A stretch of 64,000 bases of DNA. It comes from Dallia pectoralis (taxonomy: Eukaryota; Chordata; Actinopteri; Esociformes; Umbridae). This document shows positions 48,538 through 58,433 of this stretch, in pieces (within the stretch, counting starts at the first letter, position 1; every line of letters starts with the position of its first letter). The translations under genes and the position numbers were made by a program. Where the stretch lies: assembly GCA_029465975.1 (NCBI GenBank), contig CM055745.1, positions 15,020,812 to 15,084,811 on the forward strand, written 5' to 3'. The notes below the pieces were generated by a model that saw only the letters and a list, made by a program, of their open reading frames with translations, was not told the DNA's origin and did no database searches.

Positions 48538-49110
48538 TTACCCTTTTTCAAAGATAGGCCTGGCTTGTTCAATTACACATCTTAACTCGTCCAAGTCCAC
48601 TAATGTCCCCACAGTCACGTCTGCACAACGGTCGTCTTGTGTATATTTAGTATCCCTCATACCCAATAAAGCAATCGGTAAGACCATTACCCAATCTAAT
48701 TTAGTTTGTGCACAGATTTTGAAAAAGGATTCTTTTAGTAATTGGCTCATTTGTTCGACTCGACCTTGAGACTGAGGATGGTATAAGGTGCCATATTTAA
48801 CAACAATACACAGCCTATCCACCAACACGTTTCACAATGTTAGTTACAAAACCAGGATCGTTGTCTCACTGAATAACACTAAGTAAACCAAACCTTGGTA
48901 TGATCTCTCTCATTAATGCCTCAGCCACCACTTTGCTTACCTACAGGGAATGCCCCCACCGATCGAGAAAACCCATCAAGTATCACAAGCATGTATCTTT
49001 ACCTTTTACTGATATAATCATTGCAACAACACCTAGAAACAAATTTGCAATATTCAAATGTCATGCAGTGCACTTTAATAATCACTCTTTGTCCATACCC
49101 CCTCTACATG
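48538..49110 (-). pseudogene. pol: Retroviral integrase core remnant
   Basis: The minus strand shows a CX5C-like zinc-region relic (near 49050), then YMLVILDGFSR with the first catalytic aspartate, DNDPGFV with the second, and YHPQSQGRVEQ with the glutamate, followed by WVMVLPIALLGMR. This is the order and spacing of a DDE integrase of the gammaretroviral kind. There are stops, one directly before DNDPGF, and a frameshift between the second aspartate and YHPQSQ. The piece from 48828 to 48538 is open. Confidence 0.85.
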
Positions 49111-50023
49111 GTCACCCCCTCTTGCTGCCACTCGTTAGCCCTCTACTTTAACACTTCCTCATGCTCACCTAATCATACTTTACAGAACGTTCTATCACTA
49201 TTTACTTAACGAGACATCTCTGAACTTTTAGTTGGTGTTTATTCTATTTGCAGATAGTTACTTAGTACTCAACTTGTAATAATGTATTTTATATTGTGTG
49301 TGTGTGTGTGTAAAATGGACTTTACTGTGTTTAACTTAGATCACACCTGAGTTATTTTCTTATACCCAGTTCCTATGTTCTTAAATTAATTGCTCCATTA
49401 GTCTAGTTTAGCTTGGTGAGTGTAAAAACTAAATCTATTACATGGCTACGGCAGCACACCTAAATGTAACCTCTCTCATTCTGCTGTAATTCTGTTCTAC
49501 TCTGTCTCTGAAAACCTATTTCATGTTCTTATCCTCTCTAAAACCTCACTATTTGACTGTTCAGGCGGTAAGCTTGTTTCTATAAAACTGTGGTTATTTT
49601 AGAAAGACTCTCTCTGCATGTATGTAGTTATTATTTTAAAACCAATTCAGTTACTTCCGTGTATAATAATCATTTTACTGAGAATAATTTTATATTCTGA
49701 CTGGAATTGTTAAAGTCACTTCTAATGTTAATGTTTTGAATATCAAAAACATGACACAGAATGTTGTCTCAACGCTCAAAACTATAGATATTAGTATGTA
49801 GTATGGAACAAATAGATTAACCCAGGCACTCAATAACAGTGTGGAAAACAATTCTCTATTAGAAGACAATTCTTTATATATTTACCTAGTCACGCAACTG
49901 TAGACAGTAAACTAAAAAAGAACCACGATGGTATCAATACTTTAACTTAATCAACAGGCTCTGTTCTTTAAAACACAAGCAGCACCTTCTGTAAACACAG
50001 CGCTATCTTATAAAATGAAATAA
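49111..50023. other. Unassigned retroviral interior; RT expected but not found
   Basis: This position should hold reverse transcriptase and RNase H (about 2 kb or more), but only about 900 bp is present. I see no YXDD box or other RT motif on either strand. Deletion of most of pol is the simplest explanation. A short GT tract lies at 49297-49311. Confidence 0.5.
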
Positions 50024-50225
50024 TCAATCAAATCTGAGACAACCTGGAAATATATTTATATATGTACAAACCCATGTCTGTGATAGTGCCAGTGAAACAC
50101 ATGAAGGTTCTAAATCCATCAAGCATTTTAACTGTCTGTTATTAACCTTACAATCTATTAACGGTTCTTCCTCACTGTCAACTGCCGACACTGCACACTG
50201 ACCTAGAGCGGGACTCTCCGCACTC
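50024..50225 (-). pseudogene. Retroviral protease remnant
   Basis: Downstream of gag the minus-strand frame includes LIDCKVNNRQLKCLMDLEPS and CVSL, recognisable as the start of a retropepsin. There the active-site D-T/S-G triplet should follow the leucine-methionine pair. Here DLEP occupies that place, so the catalytic triplet is absent. The frame stops soon after. It overlaps the end of gag in another frame (up to 50320). Confidence 0.6.
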
Positions 50226-51320
50226 CTAGTATTGACTTCCGGTATTTTTCCACGGATTAGTTGTACAGTTCCTACGGTCATGTCCTTCCAGGTTACAGCC
50301 CCAACAAGTCTTGATCTCACGTCTTTTCTGACCCTGTGCCCCTCGTTTACCTCTCTTCCGTGGTCTGCTTCGAGTTCTATTGCAATCTGTCTGTCTAGGG
50401 CTCTCTATCAATTGTACAGTTGTTGGTGCTGAACTGGGAGTTTCAGAGCATTTTCGGACAGGGCCATGGCTTCCGGCCTCATCCCCGTCTTCAGGACCGG
50501 ACTTCACCACATATCCCATCCCTTTTAACTTTTTGAGCTGGTCAAGGCTGGCTTGGGCCAGTTTTCTGGTGACTTCAGTTCCTTGTTTATCCAGAGCTTT
50601 CTCAGTCTCTTGATGGGCTTTAAAGAAGTGTTTAAGTGTCTCTGCCCATTGATCGTGTAGCATTGTGTCCAGGCCGGGAACGTCGGCCAGTTTGCGTTGT
50701 ACGTCTCCAGGGAGTATGTCCACCACCGCACCTCGGAAGAGCTGTGTCTGCATTGCCTTTGGGTCAAGAGTCACTGAGTCATTGGTCATTTGCCGCCAAT
50801 GCTGGATTTGTTCACGGAGCCAAGTCTCAAAATGTTCATTTAGAGTGGGGGTGCGAGTTGTCATGTTGCCTTTGCTCATGCTTGTCACGTATTTCAGCCT
50901 CAGAGTCCTCCACAGGGGATTGCGATATGGGTTGAAATCCTGACCGTCAAACAGCGGAGAGCCTACTGCCATGTTCATACCACTGTCCGTCAACACATCC
51001 TCCATCTCCTCTCTTGTTAATGATTTTGTCAGCAGTACTTTAATGTCGCCTACAGCCAGCATCTGTCCCATTGTCTCACTTTCTAAGACTGAGATCCATC
51101 TGTTAGCCCCGTCCCTTAAGTATGGTAACTTGGCTACCAGGCCATCTAAGTCTCTACTACCCCATGGTATGTACTTTACTTTGGTTCCTTCTATCAAAAG
51201 TGGGTACATGCCTCCTAACGGCCTATTGCTCACAACTTTCTGAGAATACTGTCCTGTCTGTGTGTTATGCCTTCTACCTGCTCGAGAGGTCCTAGGTGCT
51301 GTTGGTGCCGCTGGGCCCAT
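50226..51320 (-). pseudogene. gag: Retroviral gag, main part (capsid and nucleocapsid)
   Basis: A 364-codon open frame forms the virion core protein. The first half carries a capsid-like region (YPLLIEG, WISVLESETMGQMLAVGDIK). A charged region with AHQETEKALDKQG follows, then a basic stretch (RSRPRKRGKRG) and one CCHC zinc knuckle, CWGCNLEGHDRRNC (C-X2-C-X4-H-X4-C), near residue 340, for RNA packaging. The frame is intact but lacks its own N-terminus: the upstream coding sequence lies in another frame and is joined through a frameshift near 51350. Divergence makes assignment to a genus unsafe. Confidence 0.9.
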
Positions 51321-51331
51321 CTCACCCCCTC

Positions 51332-51690
51332 TTACCTCTCTGAATAGACTATAAGCATCTGGAACGCGCTAGGATTAGCCATGTCCCACCCCCCTTCTGG
51401 TACAATGTGTAAGTCAGGTATTGATTCACTATCAAACTCCCCTTTAAACCACCACCCTTTCGGTGTTCTCACCTGGCCTGCTCTCCAGTTGTCTGCTGTT
51501 CTGGGACCCGGTTCAGTCTGGTCACTGCTGTCTGCTGCTGTAGGTTGCAAGTTGGTCAGGGCCCGAGTAAGTTTGTCTACTGCTGTCTTTACTTCGGTCA
51601 GTGTATGGGTGAAAGCTGTCAATTGAAAACTATCCATATCCTCCAACTGAGTTACTGTGTTAGCCTGCATGTTGTAGAGTGGCATACTAA
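51332..51690 (-). pseudogene. gag: Retroviral gag, N-terminal part (out of frame)
   Basis: The minus-strand frame from about 51670 (MQANTVTQLEDMDSFQLTAF) to the stop at 51332 has helical, matrix-like character and ends just before the capsid frame. In the other frame the residues across the junction read on smoothly into the capsid part (DAYSLFREVRGGEMGP), so a single-base change near 51350 probably split one gag gene. Upstream the frame runs into the GT microsatellite, encoding His-Thr repeats that are unlikely to be original. Confidence 0.7.
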
Positions 51691-51710
51691 GTGAGGGTGA
51701 ATGAATGAGT

Positions 51711-51782
51711 GGCAGACTCTGTGTGTGTGTGTGTGTGAGAGAGACTCTGTGTGTGTGTGTGAGACTCTCTGTGTGTGTGTGA

Positions 51783-51863
<81 letters not shown>

Positions 51864-51955
51864 AGACTGTGTGTGTGTGTGAGACTATGTGTGTGTGTGA
51901 GTGAGTGAGACTGTGTGAGTGGGTTTGTGTGTGTGTGAGTGAGTGTATGAGGGTC
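51711..51955. repeat. GT-rich microsatellite in gag 5' region
   Basis: About 245 bp of (GT)n on the plus strand, with a pure core at about 51785-51860 and GAGAGACTCT interruptions. On the coding strand it reads as (CA)n, giving His-Thr runs. It lies just upstream of the first plausible gag methionine. Confidence 0.97.
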
Positions 51956-52609
51956 ACTTACAACACTAAAAACGTAATACCACAACAGATACTCTTGAAC
52001 TATACAACTTATGTAACCCCACCGAGTTCTGTCCAGCAACAGAACACTCCCCGAATACTCCAAACGGAGAGAGCTAGTGAGTGTATGGGCAGAGCGAGAG
52101 ATACAAGGCCTAGATGCCTAGAAACAAAATGGCGGCCTGGTTACAAAATGGCTACCTAGAAGCACATGGCATGAAATAATTACTTTTGGTAAAATGTTCG
52201 GATCAAGATAACATGACTTTGGCAGTTGATACGTTTTCCAAATCACTCTCTACCAAGTGGCTAGAGGCCTAAATTAAATACCCAACGATCCCTTTAACTA
52301 CCATTAACCGTAGCACACACCACAAACAAACAATTATACAATGTGATACTAGCAAACTAGTACGCTATTAACCAACCAGAACACCACCACCCAACCAGAC
52401 TGAAATTGACAACCAGGAGAAAAACAACCAGAAGTTATTACATGATACTAGCAGCAGTATAAGTAAACACAACAAATTAACTGATCAATTTGTTCAGTCC
52501 GTATAGTGTAGACCCATCAATATTTATCCAAAGCTATTAGATAGTTTAATGAAAATGCTCCTAACTTTAGGTGTGTAATTACAGACAGCCCCTGATAAAC
52601 TCTATCTTA

Positions 52610-52905
52610 TCCGTAGTATTGCGCCCGACTCAACTGCTGAGGTCACGTGATAAACTATATTATCAATAAAATCGTGCCCGACTCAACTGCTGAGGTCGCA
52701 TAATAAACTATCACTGGGATTGCGCCCAACTCAACTGCTGAGGTCACGTGATAAACTATATTATCAATAAAATCGTGCCCGACTCAACTGCTGAGGTCGC
52801 ATAATAAACTATTACTAGTATCGTGCCCAACTCAACTGCTGAGGTCACGTGATAAACTATATTATCAATAAAATCGTGCCCGACTCAACTGCTGAGGTCA
52901 CGTCT
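52610..52905 (-). repeat. Tandem repeat in retroviral leader (TCACGTGA-bearing)
   Basis: Six copies of ACTCAACTGCTGAGGTC, alternating between two monomer types: one followed by ACGTGATAAACTATATTATC, the other by GCATAATAAACTAT. The pair has a period near 101-104 bp. The first type contains TCACGTGA, a perfect palindrome with an E-box core. The array lies between 5' LTR and gag, where packaging and splice-donor signals normally reside. Confidence 0.9.
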
Positions 52906-53071
52906 ACAAAAGTAAATGGACTCGCTTTTGTCTACCCAGTACAACATAATTACCACACCATAACAGTCAAAGCCAAACCTTAGCATTAGCCAGCATGTTA
53001 GCTAGCATGGTATATAGTAAACATTATAGACTAGATGACAAAGTTCAGCTAACACAGTAAAGCAACAAACG

Positions 53072-53220
53072 GTTAATGCAATATGCAGTATTTAACTAGC
53101 ACGAAATGATTGTGAATACAATAGCATACAGTAGATAACAAACAACACATGGTTAATGCAGCATGCAGTATTTAACTAGCACGAAATGATTATGTGAATA
53201 CAATAGCATACAGTCCTGCT
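53072..53220 (-). repeat. Two-copy repeat in retroviral leader
   Basis: GGTTAATGCA..ATGCAGTATTTAACTAGC and the following CACGAAATGATT occur at about 53072-53135 and 53152-53218, with small differences (a TG indel, ATATGC versus GCATGC). A second tandem duplication in the leader, distinct from the one at 52610-52905. Confidence 0.88.
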
Positions 53221-53465
53221 TACGATTAGCATCCAAGCAGACTTAGTTAAGGTATGCCTACACAGTTTGCTAATGGACTTGAGCACAATACACAGACAAA
53301 ACACACGTAATGACACCGTAAACCTCCTCAGTATCAACGTCACTCCTCATTCTCTACACAGCACAGATCCGATTTTTAAGAGTGGGTCAGTGCATAATTT
53401 TCAAATATCCGAATTTAATAGATACTCACCCATAAACTCCCCCTACTGCTCCTCAGCGCCAATTT

Positions 53466-54002
53466 ATGGTAGAGAATGAGTGTGGAGTGTAATGATATAC
53501 GAGCCGAACGGATTACCTTTTCAGATGGTTTATTTACATTAATATTGCTTCACAACCCCACAGCAATATGCCCTCTCGGATTTGACCAGCGCTGGTCGAA
53601 GGCAGGAAAAGGGCAGTTCCATGGGCTCAACCACTTTTATACCCCAACTTTAGACCAGTAAAAAACATCGACACATCCCCCAGTTCACCCCCAATGACCA
53701 ATCGATATATTCCTAGTCATTCCTTTATCAGTTAACCCCACCCAGGCAGGATCCAATATCACACCTCTGTTGAACCTTTTGTTTCACCGAAGGCACATTG
53801 AAATGTATGGGGGAGGGGTGTCACTGGAGATGTCTGTTCTTCTCCTAAGTTTACCAAATACCTTGTGTGTTTATAACTAATTATACTAAAATGATATGAA
53901 GTTTAACAGATATATACCCAAATGTAAACAAATACTGTAACAACCGAATTAGTTAAGCAAATTACTTTTCTAAACATGTATACGAACTGAAAATCCACCA
54001 CA
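53466..54002 (-). repeat. Retroviral 5' LTR
   Basis: Partner of 43579-44115 in the same orientation, with about 17 differences including two short indels. TATAAAA (complement) is at 53635-53641 and AATAAA (complement) at 53529-53534. On the minus strand, a few bases past its end, TGGCGCTGAGGAGCAGT begins with the TGG expected of a tRNA primer-binding site; I could not assign the tRNA. Confidence 0.93.
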
Positions 54003-54007
54003 TAAGT

Positions 54008-55795
54008 TGTATACTACAGGTCAAAGTAACTCTTAATTGTCACATGCTTTGTTAAAAACTGGTTTAGACAAACAGTAAAATGTTTACTTAGTTTTCAATA
54101 AAATAAACAGTTTGACATTTCACATTCAAAGACGTACCCCACTTTACAGTGGACAATATTCAAATGCAGTATGCTTAACAACTCCCCCGGGCAATTGTCT
54201 TCAGGCGATAGACTGAATGCTTAAAATGCCATTGTTCTCCTTGCTCACAGGGGATGTTTTTGAAATATAGCTAGAAAATAATTGAGTTACAAATCTTGTG
54301 TTCATGTCATTCATAATTGGTATATACTTTGTTTGTTGTTAAGTCTGTCCATGGGGCAATGATGGATGTGGCTTGGCTGGTGAGGGAAGTTGCCACATTG
54401 GCTGATGAGCTTGACAGCAACTTCATCTCGCCAACAGAGTCTCTTGACTGAGCAGTTAGCTGATATTTTTGCAGAATACTCTGTCATATCTAATACCGAC
54501 GTGGACGAGGTGGTGTTTACACATTTAAGAGAGGTGGTGGAGAGACTGTCCAAGACAACTCGGGTCAGGTGGCCTAGGTCGTCACAGAACAAGGAGGTTA
54601 GGTCCTATCTGAAGACTTGTCTTGATGAGAGGTGTGACGGATTGCATTGTTACGATCACATTTTGTCCCTAAATAAGAGTGGCAACTTGAAAATGCGCTT
54701 GACCCATTTTACATTTTAATATTGTCATAGAACTCCCATATGACTATGTGAAAATGCAAATGCTCTATGGATTATGTATTTTCATTTGAATAATGTCTTA
54801 AATAACACATATATTCAAAATGATCATTTGTCAATAAGCTGTCATTTGCCTATATTTACACCAAACCCGTAGTTGATCAGAAAATGCTGCATGACAAAAT
54901 TATGTGATTGCTTAAAATTGTTTTTTAAGTCTTTATTGTATTGGATTCAAATTCCAACGTGTGTGTGTTTAAGAAAATACATAACAAAACATGACCTTTC
55001 TTAACTTGGCTAAATGCATTAACTTAAACACGTTCGCAGTCCACATTGTTGTGCTGTGTTGACTTGCATGGTTTAACTATGGAAATGTATACATAGCATT
55101 CAGACTGCATAAAAACAAAGTGGATCACTATCATTTCATTCTGAACAAAGCACAACAACTTGTTTTAAATAGGCTGTGTCAAAATACACTTACTGTCGCC
55201 AAATTGGTCCCTGTGGCCAAATAATATCAAAGCATTGCAGACTATAGAGGGTTTTATGCATCTTAACGTTTCACAGTGATTGGAGAAAGATCTACTATAA
55301 AGAGAAAATGGCTTAGGTTTATACTCCTTTCAAATACTATGTTTTATGAGCATTGTTGGAAAAATCTTATAGACTGAATACACTTTTCCATAATTTGTTA
55401 TTGTATTGTAATTAGAAAAAAATCTATTTGGCTGACGAACACTTGGAGAAATACTAGTAAATTATTCAAGTTTAAATACATTTTATGTATTCATTAATAT
55501 GTTTTAGCACCTGTTTGATTGATAATCACTGTTATGCAGTTACAAAGATGTATCTAAACAGTACAGTAACACATTTAGTGAAATCTGAGATCATGCATAG
55601 TGTTATACATAAGTACATTTATCAATCAGGATTATGGACAATGTCAATACAAAACTAAAAGTATTTATGGTAGATGCCAACTGCATTCATCAACTTAGTT
55701 CATTTGTCACAAATGAAAAGAAACTGGGAACATGAAATGCACAAAAACGATGAGATTGTCAATGCCTACCTACCACTAATAGAGAAAATACACAT
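54008..55795. other. Intergenic, one unrecognised reading frame
   Basis: A 109-codon plus-strand frame at 54390-54719 (LADIFAEYSVISNTDVDEVV; later VRSYLKTCLDERCDGLHCYD) has protein-like composition and could be a fossil exon or transposon piece. I recognise no family and see no splice context. The remainder is AT-rich and featureless. Confidence 0.35.
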
Positions 55796-56200
55796 ACAGT
55801 TAGGTCCGGAAGTAATTGGACACAGACACAAGTTGTGTCATGTTGGTTGTTTCCCAAAATAAAGTTACGGTTAAATTACAAATATGGGCTTAAAGTGAAG
55901 TCTCAACGCATGTATTTGAAGGTATATATATATATATATATATGTGTGTGTAGCCCCCATTTTCAAGGGACCAGAAGTAATTGGACAAATGACACAAACG
56001 CTGCTTCGTGAACAGTTCTGACCTATTCCTTCATTATTTCATCACCAATTAAGCAGGTAAAAGGTCGGGAGTTGATTCCAGGCGTTACATTCACTTTTGG
56101 AAGGTGTATCAGTGAACCCACAACATGCCGTCATATAGGAGCTCTGAATTAAAGTGGAACAGGCCATCCATAGGCCGCGTAAAAAGTAAACAACATCAAC
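55796..56200 (+). mobile_element. Tc1/mariner-like terminal fragment
   Basis: Begins at a TA with CAGTTAGGTCCGGAAGTAAT, and a related internal word, GACCAGAAGTAATTGGACA, occurs at about 55968. This is the style of teleost Tc1 ends that read CAGTTAGGTCC..A.TATTTGGAC. A (TA)n tract (about 55922-55942) lies inside. The region about 56125-56200 may be the start of decayed coding sequence. The second terminus is not found. Confidence 0.65.
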
Positions 56201-56347
56201 TCCCTCCAGTAAAGGGATTATGGGTAACTAATTATGGTTACACCATGTGCATGCTGGGAGCAAAACGCATAGACAGAACTAACAAATCACTTCCATTCAC
56301 TCGTGTTTGCATTTCATGGTTGTAATTACAACATTTGGCAAAATTTC

Positions 56348-56833
56348 TGTCACGAACTCCCCTCCCTGACCTGGGGGTTTTGGACTGGGGTTTTTGGGCC
56401 GTGGTGTTTAGCAACCTCTGGTGAGTCTTGGGGCTGTTTCATGTCTCCCTGTTCTGTTCTCCTGCGCACATGTTCTTAATGTCTCATCAGGACACACCAG
56501 AATCTGATCTCCCAAACAATAGGTGATACTTAAGGAGCTAGCAGACCTTCTGTCTTTGCCGGATCATTAAGTGTTACTTGAAGGTTGGCACAGCGGTAAC
56601 ATACAAGTTTTTCTCAAGTTTTTCTCAAGTCTCCACGTAACTCGCTGTTCATGTCAGGAGCTTTACCAGAACCAGTCCCGGATTTCTGTGAGAGAGCTCT
56701 ACTAAAATTATCAACGATCTGCTTCTCTCACCTGACATCTTCTCCCAAGTAAATCCAGACTACCTGCTAAATAAACCTGGCCTTGTTCCCTCACTACCTG
56801 TGTCTTGCTTTTGGGTTCGACATAGCCGTGATA
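56348..56833 (+). mobile_element. LTR (solo or truncated), 486 bp
   Basis: Starts TGTCACGAAC and ends CCGTGATA, a near-inverted pair (TGTCACG/CGTGACA with one change). AATAAAC lies near 56769, and the composition matches other fish Gypsy LTRs here. A short internal duplication, AAGTTTTTCTC, occurs near 56606-56628. The flanks (ATTTC and CTGAC) do not form a target-site duplication, so a rearrangement or a fragment is possible. Confidence 0.6.
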
Positions 56834-56997
56834 CTGACTAATATTTTTTTTTTGTAGCTATCAACAGAATGTAAAAGACAAGGTTGTTGAGGTTTTAGTC
56901 AACGAAAGAGTGTGAAAGAGCAAAAGGACATGAGAAAAAAGACAGGTGAAACAATCTGAACATATTTTTTTATTATAATTATTTTTTGATATGACAA

Positions 56998-57424
56998 ATG
57001 TATCATTTGATTAAAAAAACTGTAGTTGACAACACCCCAAGGTCGGCTGGGACGGAGAGCGCGGCAACCATATTGGGTCTGCGGTCCTCCTATAGAGAGG
57101 GCAAGAGAGCACCCTGGAGGCGTCCTCAAAAAGCTTTTGGGGGGGAGCTAATGGGGTGTTCTGGGAGGACAGCGGAGTGTGGCCTACACACTGGACCCAG
57201 CCAGCAGGTAGCGCAAGAACACCAGCCACTCCCCGGTGAAAAGGCAGAAACACCGGGCAGAGCCACCTTTGGGTTCAGTGTCACACACGACCTTGGAGCC
57301 GCCAGTAACTTCACCCACTGCTCTGGAGAAGCTGCCAGAGGCGAACAGGGTTTCCAGCAAGCCTGAGGTGGTCACTGCGGACACAGAGAGAAGATGTTGT
57401 TACAAAATGTTTATTAAGGAGTAG
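56998..57424. other. GC-rich stretch with overlapping frames, unassigned
   Basis: About 400 bp markedly richer in GC than its surroundings, with open frames on both strands (122 codons plus, 80 and 66 codons minus). It could be a retrocopy fragment or exon of a host gene, but no residue pattern is familiar. No splice sites or start context decide the strand. Confidence 0.3.
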
Positions 57425-57770
57425 GCAGTCTCATTTTTCAGACAAAAGGGCAAATGACTACTCTGTACTGTGAAGTTGGCTGGTTCATCTGTTTGTCGGG
57501 GACAAGCAATGGTCGTAATGGGCGTTACGAATAGCGGAACTACAGGAGAGCAAGCAGGCTCGTAGTCAGGGACAGACGAGGTTCTGTACTGGGAAGGCGG
57601 AGCAAAAACAGGTGTCACAGGATACAAAACGCTGGAAACACATGAAAAGACAACATGATCTGTCAGCGGGCAAACAGAAAAAACAGGCATAAACAGGCAT
57701 GGGATTACGGGAAAAGGGAAGACACCTGGTGGAGACAATAACAAGACAAGTGAAACAAATCAGGGCATTA

Positions 57771-58215
57771 TGTCAGGATTGGGGCTTTCGAGCAGGTTGA
57801 GGACACAAATGCAGAGTGCTTTGCAATACCAGGGTTTATTTTCTCCCAAAACAGGCACAGGAACGGGTAGCTTCATACACAGACAATCCTCACACTTAAT
57901 ACACAAAGACAGAAGAACATAATTAACACAGCCTCCCCTTAGTGAAACAGAACATACTACACGCAGAACACCAGAATAATAACACAAATACACAACAGGC
58001 CCAACAAACGAAGAACAAGAGAAACATACCTTAATAATGACCGACACTGAAGACAAGAAACGACAGAACTAAATACAGGGACTAACGAGCAAACACAACA
58101 CGGGTGCGGACAAAAACACAGGTGAATGAACAAGTCCCTAATTTTCCCTCTCTCCGGATGCGGGTGAGGTGTCAGCACCACCATAACGTGGAGAGACCGG
58201 ACTCTGTCCCTTACA
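57771..58215 (-). repeat. 3' LTR of proline-rich element
   Basis: 445 bp, on the minus strand TGTAAGGGACAGAGTCC...AATCCTGACA. AATAAACCC (complement) lies near 57835 as the polyadenylation signal. Shares 244 bp (57972-58215) with 60809-61052, with about five substitutions. Confidence 0.9.
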
Positions 58216-58433
58216 GAATCCCCCACTTAAGGGCGCAGCTCCTGAAGCGCCCAAAACACAAAGAAGGTTCAGGAGACCGGACAGGCGAGGACGGCGGTTC
58301 AGGTGGTCGACCCGGAGGAAGCGGGTCAGGTGGTCGACCCGGAGGAAGCGGGTCTGGAGGGCGGACAGGCGAGGACGGATCAGGTGGTCTACCCGGCGGG
58401 AGCGGGCCAGGTGGTCTATCCGGCGGGCGCGGG

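Larger units (their letters stand above)
43579..54002 (-). mobile_element. Endogenous retrovirus, gamma-type env, defective (10.4 kb)
   Basis: Paired 537-bp LTRs in direct orientation enclose retroviral remnants on the minus strand in the order leader, gag, protease, integrase, env. A 5-bp duplication, TAAGT, flanks the insertion (43574-43578 and 54003-54007) if the LTR is taken to include one extra base, so that its minus-strand 3' end is CCAT. A polypurine tract adjoins the 3' LTR. The reverse transcriptase/RNase H region is not recognisable; only about 1 kb lies between protease and integrase. All genes carry stops or frameshifts. A SINE and a duplicated env segment lie inside. The LTRs differ at about 17 sites (about 3 percent by eye). 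Confidence 0.95.
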
